DNA of 64,000 nucleotides, taken from positions 310,001 to 374,000 of the forward strand of contig NZ_KB823011.1 in the NCBI RefSeq assembly GCF_000365025.1. Reading direction: 5' to 3'. Positions 44,717-54,956 of the stretch are shown here, piece by piece (position 1 is the first letter of the stretch; each line of letters starts with the position of its first letter). The notes under the pieces are model-generated. The model had not been told where the DNA came from. It worked only from the letters and a program-made list of their open reading frames with translations, and did not search any database. A program made the translations under genes and the position numbers. The stretch is from Robiginitomaculum antarcticum DSM 21748. GTDB lineage: Bacteria; Pseudomonadota; Alphaproteobacteria; Caulobacterales; Maricaulaceae.

Positions 44717-46144
44717 TTACTCCTGATCTTCGCTGGTGCCGGAGCCGCCACGATGGTCGACCTCGGCCTTGTCGTCGACAGATCCGAGCGGGCTGCCCGG
44801 TGCGCGGCGTTCTACTTCGGGCGGTGCGGTCGGTTTGTCGTCAAATCCGTTGGTCGCGATGCGGATCATATAGACTACACCCGCCGTAAAAATGATGGCG
44901 TAGACCGTCATAAAGACGATCAGCGACGTTGCGACTTGTCCGGTCGTGACAGGGGACAGGCTGTCTTCGGTGCGCAGGACGCCGTAGACGGTATAGGGCT
45001 GTCGCCCGACTTCAGTCACAATCCATCCGGAAATGACGGCGATAAAGCCTAATGTCCCGCCGCCCACCGCCGCCCAGTGAAACAGGCCGGGTATGTCGAT
45101 GGTGCCGCGCCACCATTTAAACGCTCCCCATATACCGAGGCCGAGTAGAGCAAGACCGCAGCCGACCATGATGCGAAAGCTCCAAAACACAATAAAGACG
45201 GGCGGATGCTCACCCTGAAAATCGTTCAGGCCCTGAATAACCTCATCCTTGGGCAAGCCCATAATAGCATTTCCTACCCCGGGAATGGCAATTTCAAATT
45301 TATTCGTGCGTGTGTCTTCATCGGGGAGGGCAAACAGCACGGTGGCTTGATCCGGGCCTGTCTCCCACCAGCCTTCAATCGCTGCGATCTTGGCGGGCTG
45401 ATAATGATGCGCGACACCGCCGGACCAATGGCCTGCTGCGATTTGCAGCGGCATCAAGACGAGCAGAGTCATGGCGGCGAGGCGCATTTGCATCCGGGTC
45501 GGGGCTTGTTGATGTTTACGTAATGTCTGCCACGCTCCTGCCGCTAGAATAACGGCTGCCGTCGTAATAAAGGCGGCCAGCATCATGTGGACATAACGCG
45601 ACGGGAAACTGGGATTGAAAATCACTTCGAGGAAATTGGTCGCGTAAAATTTGCCTTCATCGTCAATGGCGTAGCCTTGCGGCGTCTGCATCCAGCTATT
45701 GGCGGCCAGGATCCAGAAGGCTGAAATAGACGTTCCGACGGCAACGCAGCATGTCGCAGTGAAATGCAGACCCTTGCCCACACGCTGCCACCCGAACAGC
45801 ATAACGCCGAGGAAGGTTGCCTCAAGGAAGAAAGCCGTCAGGACTTCATACCCCAGAAGCGGTCCAATCACGCTGCCGGTCAAATCGGCAAATTTAGCCC
45901 AATTCGTGCCAAATTGATAACTCATCACCACGCCGGTGACCACGCCCATAGCAAAGGCGAGTGCGAAAATTTTAACCCAGTGCAGATAAAGACGTTTGAA
46001 GACTTCTTTGCCGGTCTTTAGCCACATGCCCTCGCAAAAGGCCAAAAACATAGCGAGGCCAATGGTAAATGCGGGAAACAGAATATGAAACGCAATGACG
46101 AATGCAAATTGCAAGCGCGATAATAACAATGCGTCAAATTCCAT
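44717..46144 (-). CDS. cydA: Cytochrome bd ubiquinol oxidase subunit I
   Basis: 475 residues, multi-pass. H20 (FHILFPAFTIG) is the expected haem b595 ligand; GRQPYTVYGVLRTEDS is the bd signature. Relatively short for CydA, with no long quinol loop insertion, which is like CioA-type oxidases. Reduces O2 with ubiquinol at high affinity without proton pumping. First of cydA-cydB-DUF2474. The 160-bp upstream gap is shared with the divergent toxin-antitoxin operon. Confidence 0.93.
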   Translation of the reverse strand: MEFDALLLSRLQFAFVIAFHILFPAFTIGLAMFLAFCEGMWLKTGKEVFKRLYLHWVKIFALAFAMGVVTGVVMSYQFGTNWAKFADLTGSVIGPLLGYEVLTAFFLEATFLGVMLFGWQRVGKGLHFTATCCVAVGTSISAFWILAANSWMQTPQGYAIDDEGKFYATNFLEVIFNPSFPSRYVHMMLAAFITTAAVILAAGAWQTLRKHQQAPTRMQMRLAAMTLLVLMPLQIAAGHWSGGVAHHYQPAKIAAIEGWWETGPDQATVLFALPDEDTRTNKFEIAIPGVGNAIMGLPKDEVIQGLNDFQGEHPPVFIVFWSFRIMVGCGLALLGLGIWGAFKWWRGTIDIPGLFHWAAVGGGTLGFIAVISGWIVTEVGRQPYTVYGVLRTEDSLSPVTTGQVATSLIVFMTVYAIIFTAGVVYMIRIATNGFDDKPTAPPEVERRAPGSPLGSVDDKAEVDHRGGSGTSEDQE

Positions 46145-46249
46145 GTCCGTGTCTCTCTGATAGGAATAGGTATTTGAGTATTATTAACACGGCGTCGTAA
46201 GCATTGCACTCGAGGCAATGTCGCAGGGCAATTTAGTAGATTGGACATA

Positions 46250-46278
46250 TTGTCTATTTTGTCTGAATTGTGTATAAG
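46250..46278 (+). promoter_or_regulatory. Promoter with three 9-bp repeats for the Phd-ParE operon
   Basis: TTGTCT and TATAAG with a 17-base spacer, 27 bp before the antitoxin start. Within it TTGTC(T/T/G) recurs every 9 bp (46250, 46259, 46268), and GACA-TAT-TGTC (46244-46254) is an inverted pair. This looks like the operator for antitoxin autorepression. Confidence 0.6.
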
Positions 46279-46304
46279 GCTTTAAATTTACAATGGAGTA
46301 TTTC

Positions 46305-46595
46305 ATGAGCACAATGACAGCAACAGAAGCAAAACAAAATTTTGGGGAACTCTTGATGCGCTCGCAACAGGAACCTGTTGAGATTACGCGTAACGGCAAA
46401 CGGATAGGTGTTTTCTATGCGGATAATTGGCGTAATTTCGATAATTGGAGGCATGAGGATCAAGCGACCCATGATGCGAAGTTAGACGAGTCCTTGGCTC
46501 AAATCTCTCGCGGTGAAACTTACTCCTCCGAAGATGTTGTGGCGCGGGGGCGTGAGCTCATCAAAGAGCTGGCAAGGCAAAGAGCCAATAAATAA
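46305..46595 (+). CDS. Phd/YefM-family antitoxin
   Basis: 96 residues from the ATG at 46305, six bases after GGAG; an ATG 12 bp earlier overlaps that site. The N-terminal MTATEAKQNFGELLMRSQQEPVEITRNG is the Phd/YefM DNA-binding fold; the C-terminus is longer than usual and acidic/helical, likely toxin-binding. The toxin begins at the very next base. Confidence 0.88.
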   Translation: MSTMTATEAKQNFGELLMRSQQEPVEITRNGKRIGVFYADNWRNFDNWRHEDQATHDAKLDESLAQISRGETYSSEDVVARGRELIKELARQRANK

Positions 46596-46862
46596 ATGCG
46601 CGAATTTATTTTTTCGGTGCAGGCTGATTTGGATTTCCAAAATATGTTGCGCTATGGCTACGTGCATTGGGGCGAGACACAAACTAACCGCTTTTTAGAG
46701 ACATTTTTGGATGTTGCACATATATTGCTGGACAATCCGAAAGTCGGTCGAAGCCTTGGCAAATATAGAATTTGGCCGATCCATAATTATCTGCTGGAAT
46801 ATAGTTTCGACAAAAAGGCTATCTATATATTGCGGATAATTCCCAAGGGTCGGCCGCGTTAA
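46596..46862 (+). CDS. ParE/RelE-family toxin
   Basis: 88 residues. FSVQADLDFQNMLRYGYVHWGETQTNRFLE, then NPKVGRSLGKYRIWPIHNYLLEYSF, is the ParE-like fold. ParE members target DNA gyrase, RelE members the ribosome; ParE is favoured by the overall pattern. Follows the antitoxin without a gap. Stop overlaps the convergent gene's stop. Confidence 0.85.
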   Translation: MREFIFSVQADLDFQNMLRYGYVHWGETQTNRFLETFLDVAHILLDNPKVGRSLGKYRIWPIHNYLLEYSFDKKAIYILRIIPKGRPR

Positions 46863-47395
46863 TTTGGCGTTGCAATAAAATCATCGGGGACTTCGAATTT
46901 CATTTTACGGTTATCTACAGTGCTGAGCATTAGAACGTTTTTATCCCATAAAACCTGTTCATACCAAGCCCAATGACTCACAGTGCGTGGCAAGACATCT
47001 AAGTTACTATAGAGGTCAACTAGCTTTAAAGTTTTAGTCAATCCGCTTCTATTAATATAAGTGATAACCGTACTATTTTTATCTTTTTGGCTTAACGAAA
47101 GCAAGTTATAGCCTCCATATCCGATAACCACATAATCACAATTATCGGCGACATGAACCCATCGGTGCCATCCCTTGACGCGCCAATGTTTTGACGCCTC
47201 ACCATTTTCTCCAATTAATAAATAATGCGGCGCTAATATCGTCTCCAAAGTCTCTAAATTTACATAAGCCATACATGTTCCATCAGGTGATGTTTGCACA
47301 TAGCTTTGCTGCGCCGGAAGTGGGCTGTCGGCATAAGTGAATGACGACCCGCAAAAGGCTAAAAAGGTAGTAAAAATTCTGAAAATTACGGTCAC
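46859..47395 (-). CDS. Uncharacterised exported protein
   Basis: 178 residues, unrecognised. Signal peptide about 1-22 (cleavage after TYA). Two cysteines in the mature part (C41 and C85 of the precursor) could form a disulfide. AT-rich compared with adhC upstream, 13 bp away, so it may be cotranscribed with adhC and yet of different origin. Confidence 0.6.
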   Translation of the reverse strand: MTVIFRIFTTFLAFCGSSFTYADSPLPAQQSYVQTSPDGTCMAYVNLETLETILAPHYLLIGENGEASKHWRVKGWHRWVHVADNCDYVVIGYGGYNLLSLSQKDKNSTVITYINRSGLTKTLKLVDLYSNLDVLPRTVSHWAWYEQVLWDKNVLMLSTVDNRKMKFEVPDDFIATPN

Positions 47396-47408
47396 TTTCC
47401 TCGCACCC

Positions 47409-48515
47409 CTAAAACTCCACCACGCTACGGATACTCTCGCCTTTATGCATCAAATCGAACGCGTCGTTGATTTTTTCCAGCGGCATTTTGTGGGTGATAA
47501 GCGGGTCGATTTGAATTCTTCCATCCATATACATATCGACGATAGACGGCGTGTCGGTGCGGCCTCTCGCGCCGCCAAAAGCCGTGCCGCGCCAGCTGCG
47601 TCCCGTGACGAGCTGGAAGGGGCGGGTGGAGATTTCCTTACCTGCGCCGGCGACGCCGATAATGATGCTCTCGCCCCAGCCTTTATGACAGCTCTCCAGC
47701 GCGACGCGCATGACATCGACATTTCCGATACACTCAAAAGTGTAATCCGCGCCGCCGCCTGTCATCTCGACTATGGCGCCCGTTAGGTCTTTATGGTCTT
47801 TGGGATTGATAAAGTCCGTCATGCCGAATTGGCGCGCCATTTTCTCGCGCGCGGGGTTGAGGTCTACGCCGACAATTTGTTTCGCGCCGGCCATACGCAA
47901 CCCTTGAATGACGTTCAGCCCAATGCCGCCAAGCCCGAAGACGACGCAGCGCGTATTTTGCTCGACTTTGGCTGTGTAGATCACGGCGCCAACACCTGTT
48001 GTTACGCCGCAGCCAATGTAGCAGGCCATATCAAACGGCGCGTCTTTACGAATTTTAGCCAGACTGATCTCCGGCAATACGGTAAAGTTTGAAAACGTGC
48101 TGCAACCCATATAATGCAGTATTTTCTGACCCTTATAAGAAAAACGTGATGTGCCGTCAGGCATTAGCCCTTTGCCCTGCGTGCTGCGAACCGCTTGGCA
48201 CAGATTGGTTTTGGGATGAAGGCAATAGTCGCATTGGCGGCATTCAGCCGTGTAAAGCGGAATGACATGGTCGCCGACCTCAAGAGAGGTCACGCCTGCG
48301 CCGATTTCGCGCACAATGCCCGCGCCTTCATGGCCTAAAATGGCCGGAAATGTACCCTCGGGGTCCTCGCCGGACAGGGTGAAAGCGTCGGTATGGCAGA
48401 CACCTGTCGCTTTAAGCTCGACAAGGACTTCGCCGGCTTTCGGGCCTTGTACATCGACTTCGACAATCTCTAAATCTTTCCCGGCTTCAAAAGCGACGGC
48501 GGCGCGTGATTTCAT
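47409..48515 (-). CDS. frmA: S-(hydroxymethyl)glutathione dehydrogenase / class III alcohol dehydrogenase
   Basis: 368 residues. Zinc-dependent medium-chain dehydrogenase that oxidises the formaldehyde-glutathione adduct with NAD to S-formylglutathione. Catalytic zinc: C40 ([10 protein letters not shown]), H62/E63 (GHEGAG). Structural zinc: C92, C95, C98, C106. Also called adhC/flhA. The product would be handled by fghA at 42.0 kb. Confidence 0.95.
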   Translation of the reverse strand: MKSRAAVAFEAGKDLEIVEVDVQGPKAGEVLVELKATGVCHTDAFTLSGEDPEGTFPAILGHEGAGIVREIGAGVTSLEVGDHVIPLYTAECRQCDYCLHPKTNLCQAVRSTQGKGLMPDGTSRFSYKGQKILHYMGCSTFSNFTVLPEISLAKIRKDAPFDMACYIGCGVTTGVGAVIYTAKVEQNTRCVVFGLGGIGLNVIQGLRMAGAKQIVGVDLNPAREKMARQFGMTDFINPKDHKDLTGAIVEMTGGGADYTFECIGNVDVMRVALESCHKGWGESIIIGVAGAGKEISTRPFQLVTGRSWRGTAFGGARGRTDTPSIVDMYMDGRIQIDPLITHKMPLEKINDAFDLMHKGESIRSVVEF

Positions 48516-48605
48516 TTTTGTCTCCTGTTCGGGCTAGGGTAAACCCTAACCAGAAGTAAGCGCGGGGTTAAGACAAATTTTGCCTTAATCGACTAGTAGA
48601 CTCTC

Positions 48606-49814
48606 ATGACCGCAGCCGGAACAGTTAAGCAAAATGAACCGCCGCGTGATTATTACGGCGCGCTGGACGGGTTTCGCGGCGTGCTCGCGTTAATGGTCGC
48701 TATTTATCATACTATATGGCTATCGAGTATAAATTCGCATGATTTGCTGAATAATGGCCCGGTATTGGTCGATTTGTTTTTCGTTTTTTCCGGGTTTCTA
48801 ATGTTTCGTCTGTATAGGGGACGGCTTACAGATCGCGCATCAGGCGCAAAATTTATCAAACGCCGCTTTGCCCGGATTTATCCGCTTCATTTTTTCATGC
48901 TAATGGTGTTTGTGTTGTTCCAATTCATGCGAGTCATCTCGCATAAAGTCGGAATTAGTGTCGTTGAACCTGGAGAAATATTGCCGTTCCAAGCCGGCGC
49001 CGCAGAGACTCTGCCGAGTTTTTTGGCCAATCTGACCCTGACGCAATCCATGGGGATATTAGACAGCCTGTCTTATAATCCACCGGCTTGGACGGTTAGC
49101 GTCGAGTTTTGGGCTTATTTTGTATTTCTAGGCATGATGCTGCTCGCGCCGCCGTCAAAACCGCGTCATTTTGCGATCATCGCTCTGCTTGTCGGCGTAA
49201 TTTACGCGACATTGTCACGGTTAAAACCCGATATGGATTTTCATTACGATTTGGGCTTTTGGCGCTGTCTCGGCGGTTTTTACTCCGGCATTCTCGCTGC
49301 GTGGATCTATAGCCGCCTGCCGGGTAAGTGGCGCGGGAAAACCGGGCGTGTTAAGCATTCCGGCACAGTGCTGGAAATCGCTATGCTGATTGGGCTTTAT
49401 CTCTTCGTCGTTTATTGCGGCGGTAAATTGCAGTTCTTCCTCGCGCCTGTCGCGATCAGCTTTGTTGTCATTTTCGCCATGGGCCAAGGCGGTATTTCGC
49501 GCTTTATGTCGACGCGGCCTTTGCTCTATTTAGGCAAGATCAGCTATTCAATCTATATGGTTCATGTCGTGATTGCGATCGGCTTCGGTATTTTTGCGGA
49601 ACGCATCTTGCCCGGCCTGGCAGGCGAGACCTGGAATATGACGGGATTAGGCGGGACTATATTATTGCTGCCTTATCTCGCGGTCGTGATTGGTATCTCG
49701 CATTTTACCTATCACTGGATTGAAAAGCGCGGGCAAACTGCCATCTTAAATTACCGTCTGCCCGCGTGGTGGCGAAGCCTTCTTTCAGGCGTTAGAGCCA
49801 ATCCGGCGTCCTGA
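48606..49814 (+). CDS. Acyltransferase family 3 membrane protein
   Basis: 402 residues with about ten hydrophobic helices. N-terminal LDGFRGVLALMVAIYHT is the OafA/YrhL signature with the catalytic histidine; RRFARIYPLHFFML and the C-terminal LGKISYSIYMVHVVIA follow. Such enzymes O-acylate surface sugars, including LPS or exopolysaccharide; substrate unknown. Its end overlaps the convergent ald gene by 23 bp. Confidence 0.88.
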   Translation: MTAAGTVKQNEPPRDYYGALDGFRGVLALMVAIYHTIWLSSINSHDLLNNGPVLVDLFFVFSGFLMFRLYRGRLTDRASGAKFIKRRFARIYPLHFFMLMVFVLFQFMRVISHKVGISVVEPGEILPFQAGAAETLPSFLANLTLTQSMGILDSLSYNPPAWTVSVEFWAYFVFLGMMLLAPPSKPRHFAIIALLVGVIYATLSRLKPDMDFHYDLGFWRCLGGFYSGILAAWIYSRLPGKWRGKTGRVKHSGTVLEIAMLIGLYLFVVYCGGKLQFFLAPVAISFVVIFAMGQGGISRFMSTRPLLYLGKISYSIYMVHVVIAIGFGIFAERILPGLAGETWNMTGLGGTILLLPYLAVVIGISHFTYHWIEKRGQTAILNYRLPAWWRSLLSGVRANPAS

Positions 49815-50901
49815 ATTCCATATCCAGATCCCGCGCGACGGGCTCATAGGCAATATATCCATCGGCGACGTTCAGACCTGCGGCTAAATGCGGATCATCG
49901 CGCAATGTGTCTTTGATACCGCCTTTAGCTAACCGCCAAATAAAGGGCAGGGTCGCTTTTCCAAGCGCCATAGCGGAGGTGCGCGCGACAGCGCCCGGCA
50001 TATTGGCGACGCAGTAGTGAACGATGCCGTCGACGATAAATGTCGGCTCGTCATGGGTCGTGGGACGTGAGGTTTCAAAACAGCCGCCTTGATCAATTGC
50101 AATATCGACCAGAACTGCGCCGGGTTGCATGGTTTTCACCATATCTGCAGTCACAAGTTTCGGCGCAACAGCCCCCGGAATCAGAACAGCGCCAATAATC
50201 AAATCAGCCTCCATTACAGCCTTGGCCACAGCGCTTCGCGTTGAATAGGCGGTTTTAAGACGTCCGCCATAAATCTGGTCAAGTTCGTCCAAACGTTTAT
50301 CGGAAATATCGAAAAGCGTCACGTCTGCGCGCATGCCGATGGCCATTTGAGCGGCATGTGTTCCTGATACCCCGCCGCCGAGAATAACAACTTTGGCCGG
50401 AAGCACGCCCGGAACGCCGCCCAGCAAAAGTCCGCGCCCGCCATTATGACGTTCCAGCGCCGCTGCGCCAACCTGCACGGACATCCGTCCGGCAACTTCG
50501 CTCATTGGAGAGAGTAATGGCAGGCGCCCAAAACGGTCTGTCACAGTTTCATAGGCAATGGCGATGCATCCCGACTTGCAAAGCGCTTCAGCCTGCGGTT
50601 TATCTGCGGCCAGATGCAAATATGTAAATAAGGTTTGATCCGGACGCAGCATGGCGCATTCATGCAATTGTGGTTCTTTAACTTTGACGATCAACTCGCC
50701 TTTATCAAATGTTTCGCTCGCTGACCCTGCTATTTTAGCTCCGGCTTCAATATAATCCGCATCGTCAAATCCGACGCCTTCACCGGCCAGTGTTTCCACC
50801 CAAACCTCGTGGTCGAAGGCGACGCATTCCGCCACAGCGTCGGGTGTCATGGACACTCTGTATTCGTGTTTCTTAATCTCTTTTGGGACGGAAATGCGCA
50901 T
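49792..50901 (-). CDS. ald: Alanine dehydrogenase
   Basis: 369 residues; NAD-dependent interconversion of alanine and pyruvate plus ammonia. N-terminal VPKEIKKHEYRVSMTP binds substrate, the Rossmann loop is VVILGGGVSGTHAA, and LFTYLHLAADK carries the catalytic histidine. Full length. The 126-bp gap upstream to the pentapeptide gene probably holds its promoter. Confidence 0.95.
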   Translation of the reverse strand: MRISVPKEIKKHEYRVSMTPDAVAECVAFDHEVWVETLAGEGVGFDDADYIEAGAKIAGSASETFDKGELIVKVKEPQLHECAMLRPDQTLFTYLHLAADKPQAEALCKSGCIAIAYETVTDRFGRLPLLSPMSEVAGRMSVQVGAAALERHNGGRGLLLGGVPGVLPAKVVILGGGVSGTHAAQMAIGMRADVTLFDISDKRLDELDQIYGGRLKTAYSTRSAVAKAVMEADLIIGAVLIPGAVAPKLVTADMVKTMQPGAVLVDIAIDQGGCFETSRPTTHDEPTFIVDGIVHYCVANMPGAVARTSAMALGKATLPFIWRLAKGGIKDTLRDDPHLAAGLNVADGYIAYEPVARDLDMEFRTPDWL

Positions 50902-51027
50902 ATAGCCTCACAGCATTCAGATTAAATTTATTGCCCTATAAAACGGACGGCATTGAGAATATAGCGCAAAATCGAGAGTTAAAGAGCAAAAATTATCTCA
51001 ATTGGCAGACTAACAGGCACAAATCGC

Positions 51028-51975
51028 CTATAATTGTCCCAAGACACCGACCAGATGTTTACGGCTTTGCAGAAGCTCCGCACGTGTGGTGCTTTGGCTG
51101 TCCTCGGGCAATAAATCCAAGGCACGGTCAATAGCATCAATTGCGCCGCGGACATTATTGCGGCTTCGTGACCGGTTATCAGGAAGGGGGCGGTAATCCA
51201 GGGCACGCATTTTCATACGGGCCGGAATTGGCTTGGGCGGGCTGGCGGCAGCCAGTGTTTCGGTCTTGGGACATTTGCGCACGGTCATAGCGCTCCGGGG
51301 TAGGCGCGTATCATGATTGCCACAGGCCCTGTCCAATTGATCCTGGGTTAAACCGCGGACTTCGGACATATCTGCGCCTGACAAATCGGCGTCACTAAAT
51401 TCAGCACCGGACACGAGAGCATGGCCAAATTGGGCGGAATGAAAGCGTGTCCCGACGAATTTGGCATTTTCGAAGTCGGCGTGATCAAGTTCTGACAGTG
51501 TGAAGACCGCGCCGCTGAAATCAGCGCCGGAAGCTTGAGTATTTATAAACCGAGCGCCGGAAAAGTCAGATTCGGTGAAATTGCCGTCGCTCATATCCGC
51601 ACCCCGAAAATCGGCATTTGACATATCCGACGCGACGAGGCTGGCTTGATTGAGCATAGCACCGGAGAGGGTTGCGCGGGACATATTAACATCACGTCCG
51701 CTCGCCCGGATCAGATAAGCGCGCCGAAAATGCGCCCCGGACAGATTGGAGCCGTCAAATTCGCCTCCGGATAGATCGCTGTGGTTAAAGACGCTGTCGG
51801 TGAAATCTCCACCTTTGAGCGTCAACTGGCTCATATCACGGCGCGATAAATCACAACCGGAGCAGCTCCCGGACAGCACAAGCCGACTATGCACGGGAAC
51901 CTGTGCACTGAGAGGCGCGCTGCCAAGGCTCAGGGCTGCCAGAAGGGTGAGGGTAGGGACAAAACGTATATTCAT
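51028..51975 (-). CDS. Exported pentapeptide-repeat protein
   Basis: 315 residues from the ATG at 51975; a GTG 18 bp upstream is in frame. Signal peptide about 1-24 (cleavage LSA-QV). Pentapeptide repeats run from about residue 38 to 215: many A(D/N)(L/F/M)S-type units giving a right-handed beta-helix, starting near a CSGC pair. The C-terminal about 100 residues are helical and basic. Most family members are cytoplasmic; this one should be periplasmic. Function unknown. Confidence 0.82.
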   Translation of the reverse strand: MNIRFVPTLTLLAALSLGSAPLSAQVPVHSRLVLSGSCSGCDLSRRDMSQLTLKGGDFTDSVFNHSDLSGGEFDGSNLSGAHFRRAYLIRASGRDVNMSRATLSGAMLNQASLVASDMSNADFRGADMSDGNFTESDFSGARFINTQASGADFSGAVFTLSELDHADFENAKFVGTRFHSAQFGHALVSGAEFSDADLSGADMSEVRGLTQDQLDRACGNHDTRLPRSAMTVRKCPKTETLAAASPPKPIPARMKMRALDYRPLPDNRSRSRNNVRGAIDAIDRALDLLPEDSQSTTRAELLQSRKHLVGVLGQL

Positions 51976-52120
51976 AAGATGGTGTTTTACCACGTAGACC
52001 GCTCGGATTTCACATTAAAACGTCGTAATAGGCTGCAAAGACTTGGCGGCTGTGGTATTTTTGCATCTGACAAAGCTTTGCGCATTGCCCGCCCGCGTTA
52101 ACAGGCTTATGTTTTAACAA

Positions 52121-54361
52121 ATGATAGATCAAATTCAGACAGAAACCGCCCCTTCTGTGGCAGACAAAGGCAAGCTAAAAGTGCCCGCCGCGCGGTATCT
52201 GCGTCAATGGGAACTTGTCGACAAAGTTCGCGAATATAATCCGGCTGTGGATGAGACATTGCTCAATAAAGCTTATGTCTTCTCTGTTAAAGCGCATGGG
52301 GAGCAGCTGCGTCATAGCGGCGACCCTTATTATGCCCACCCTATCGAAGTGGCAGGGATTCTAACGCAGTTAAAACTGGATACGGCCAGCATTTGTACAG
52401 CCTTACTTCATGATGTGTTGGAGGACACAGACACCACTTACGACGAGTTGGCGAAAATGTTTACGCCGGAAATTGCCGAACTTGTTCAAGGTGTCACAAA
52501 ATTAGGGCAGGTTGAACTCTCAGGTCAGGTCTCTAAACAAGCCGAGAATTTTCAAAAATTTGTCCTCGCCATGAGCAAGGATTTGCGGGTTTTACTGGTT
52601 AAATTATGTGACCGCCTGCATAATATGCGGACATTACAATATCATCCCAAAGCGTCATCGCGTGAGCGCATCGCCCGGGAGACGATGGAAATTTACGCGC
52701 CGCTGGCCCGGCGTATCGGTGTGGACAGTATATGTGCTGAGCTTGAAGATTTATCATTCTTACACCTCAATCCATCGGCTTATGAGAGCATTACTAAGCG
52801 GCTCGATGCGTGGCGGGAGTCCCAATCCAATGTGATCTCGCAAACCTCAGTAGCCCTACGCGATGTCATTGATGAGCAAGGCTTAAAGGCGCGTATTTAT
52901 GGACGCGAAAAGCGGCCCTATGCAATCTGGCGTAAACTTGAACGCCAAGGCATTAGCTTTGAAGACGTGGCCGATATCTACGCGTTTCGCATAATTTTGG
53001 ATACACCCGGTCAGTGTTACGAAACGCTGGGCGCGATACATACGCATTTTCGCTCAGTCCCGGGTCGCTTCCGCGATTTTATTTCAACGCCGAAATCCAA
53101 TGGCTACCAGAGCCTTCAGACTACAATACTCGGTCCCGATAACCGCCGCGTTGAAGTTCAAATCCGAACTCATAATATGGACGAGATTGCTGAGCGCGGC
53201 GTCGCGGCGCATTGGTCTTACAAAGACAAACAATATTCATTCGACGAAGAAAGTGCGCTGCGTAGCGGCTCTAATATGATGGGTCGCATCCGTAATTTGG
53301 TCGAGATGATTGGCCACGGCGATGCCGACGAATTTCTCGAGCATGCTAAACTTGATCTGTTTACGGATCAGGTTTTTACATTCACGCCTAAGGGCGATTT
53401 GATCAGCTTGCCGCGCGGGGCAACCCCGATCGATTTTGCCTATGCGGTGCATACAGATGTGGGCGACACCTGTATCGGCGCCATTATCAATCAAAAAGAA
53501 AAGCCATTGCGTACGCCGCTTGAAAATGGCGATGTTGTGAAAATTGTGCGCGGCGGCGCGGCCGAGCCACAGCCCGGATGGGAAAATATCGTCGTTACGG
53601 GGCGTGCGCGCTCCGCTCTACGCAGGCTGACCCGAGAGACTGAATCTGACGAGTTCCGCCGTATTGGCCGGCTTCTTGCCGATCATGCCTTCGCCCGCGA
53701 AGATCGCGATTTCTCTGATAGCGCTATTCTGGATGCGCTTCCCCGGTTAGAATACAACTCGCCGACAGAAGCCTTTGAGGCATTAGGGCGGGGGGAGTTG
53801 ACCGTAAAAGACTTTATGCAGGCTGTTTTCCCGGGCCGGGACGAGCAGCGTCTGGTCGACCAATATGCCACGCGGGATCTCATTAGCGATAATACAGCGC
53901 GCCTTTATGTTAAAGGCGACGGATTACGTGAAGGCGTTTCTTTGCACTTAGCGCCGTGCTGTTCTCCCATTAACGGGGACCGGATTATGGGCGTGCAGTC
54001 CGACGGACGCGGCGTAATGATCCATACAATTGATTGTGAAACACTAGCCGATTTTGAGGATCAACCCGAACGCTGGATTGATTTGGGCTGGCGGCGCGCT
54101 GCAGACCATACTGCCTCCATTGGACGGATTAGCGCAACGGTGGAGCATGTCCCCGGCGCGCTGGCGGATGTGACGAAAATCGTCGGTGAAGTTGGTGGAA
54201 ATCTGACGAATATTAAAACTCTCAAACGCAGCCCGACATTTTTTGACATGGTGCTTGATGTTGAAGTGCTGGACACAAAACACTTTGCCCATATAGTCGC
54301 GGCGCTTCGCACCAGCAGCTATGTTGTCAGCGCGCGCCGGCTGCGGGCCAATCAGCTTTAG
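52121..54361 (+). CDS. rel: Bifunctional (p)ppGpp synthetase/hydrolase
   Basis: 746 residues, the single long RelA/SpoT homologue typical of Alphaproteobacteria. HD hydrolase domain with H73 and H97-D98 intact, synthetase domain ([34 protein letters not shown]), TGS ([22 protein letters not shown]), a linker with CCSPINGD, and a C-terminal ACT domain. Both catalytic activities look functional. It heads a plus-strand run to parC; pyrE follows 10 bp later. Confidence 0.96.
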   Translation: MIDQIQTETAPSVADKGKLKVPAARYLRQWELVDKVREYNPAVDETLLNKAYVFSVKAHGEQLRHSGDPYYAHPIEVAGILTQLKLDTASICTALLHDVLEDTDTTYDELAKMFTPEIAELVQGVTKLGQVELSGQVSKQAENFQKFVLAMSKDLRVLLVKLCDRLHNMRTLQYHPKASSRERIARETMEIYAPLARRIGVDSICAELEDLSFLHLNPSAYESITKRLDAWRESQSNVISQTSVALRDVIDEQGLKARIYGREKRPYAIWRKLERQGISFEDVADIYAFRIILDTPGQCYETLGAIHTHFRSVPGRFRDFISTPKSNGYQSLQTTILGPDNRRVEVQIRTHNMDEIAERGVAAHWSYKDKQYSFDEESALRSGSNMMGRIRNLVEMIGHGDADEFLEHAKLDLFTDQVFTFTPKGDLISLPRGATPIDFAYAVHTDVGDTCIGAIINQKEKPLRTPLENGDVVKIVRGGAAEPQPGWENIVVTGRARSALRRLTRETESDEFRRIGRLLADHAFAREDRDFSDSAILDALPRLEYNSPTEAFEALGRGELTVKDFMQAVFPGRDEQRLVDQYATRDLISDNTARLYVKGDGLREGVSLHLAPCCSPINGDRIMGVQSDGRGVMIHTIDCETLADFEDQPERWIDLGWRRAADHTASIGRISATVEHVPGALADVTKIVGEVGGNLTNIKTLKRSPTFFDMVLDVEVLDTKHFAHIVAALRTSSYVVSARRLRANQL

Positions 54362-54371
54362 GATTATAGAT

Positions 54372-54956
54372 ATGAATACAGATGACGTACTCGGTATATT
54401 TCGGGAGGCGGGCGCCTTGCTCGAAGGCCATTTTATCCTGTCTTCCGGCTTGCGCAGTCCAGTATTTTTGCAAAAGGCCTTCATTTTCAAAAACCCCGTC
54501 CATACGGAGATGCTCTGCAAAGCTTTGGCTAAAAAGGTCAAAGCAGAGCTCAATAGCGATGTGGATATCATTGTCGCGCCGGCTATGGGCGGCATAATAC
54601 CGGGGTACGAGACCGCGCGCCATATGGGCGTTGAGAGTCTGTTTGTGGAACGTGAAAATGGCGAGTTTGCTCTGCGCCGCGGCTTTAAATTAGAGCGCGG
54701 CCAGAAGGTTTTAATGGTTGAAGACATTGTGACAACGGGGTTGTCGTCTCGCGAATGCATTGCCGCGATTAATGCCACAGGCGCTACCGTTGTCGGCGGG
54801 GCCTGCATTTTTGACCGCAGCGGCGGAGAGGCCGATATCGGCGTGCCGTTGATCAGTCTCGCCTCACATAAGTTCCCCGCCTATGACGCGAATGACATAC
54901 CGGACGACCTTAGAGCTATCGAGGCTATAAAACCCGGTAGCCGGGGCCTTAAGTGA
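54372..54956 (+). CDS. pyrE: Orotate phosphoribosyltransferase
   Basis: 194 residues from the ATG at 54372 ([14 protein letters not shown]); a longer frame starts inside rel. UMP synthesis. PRPP-binding motif [30 protein letters not shown] binds orotate. Overlaps pdxJ by 4 bp. Confidence 0.95.
   Translation: MNTDDVLGIFREAGALLEGHFILSSGLRSPVFLQKAFIFKNPVHTEMLCKALAKKVKAELNSDVDIIVAPAMGGIIPGYETARHMGVESLFVERENGEFALRRGFKLERGQKVLMVEDIVTTGLSSRECIAAINATGATVVGGACIFDRSGGEADIGVPLISLASHKFPAYDANDIPDDLRAIEAIKPGSRGLK

Noticed and set aside
54044-54808. 254-codon minus-strand frame antisense to the end of rel and pyrE
   Set aside because: Covers two clear genes in antisense, with no recognisable domain or ribosome-binding site.
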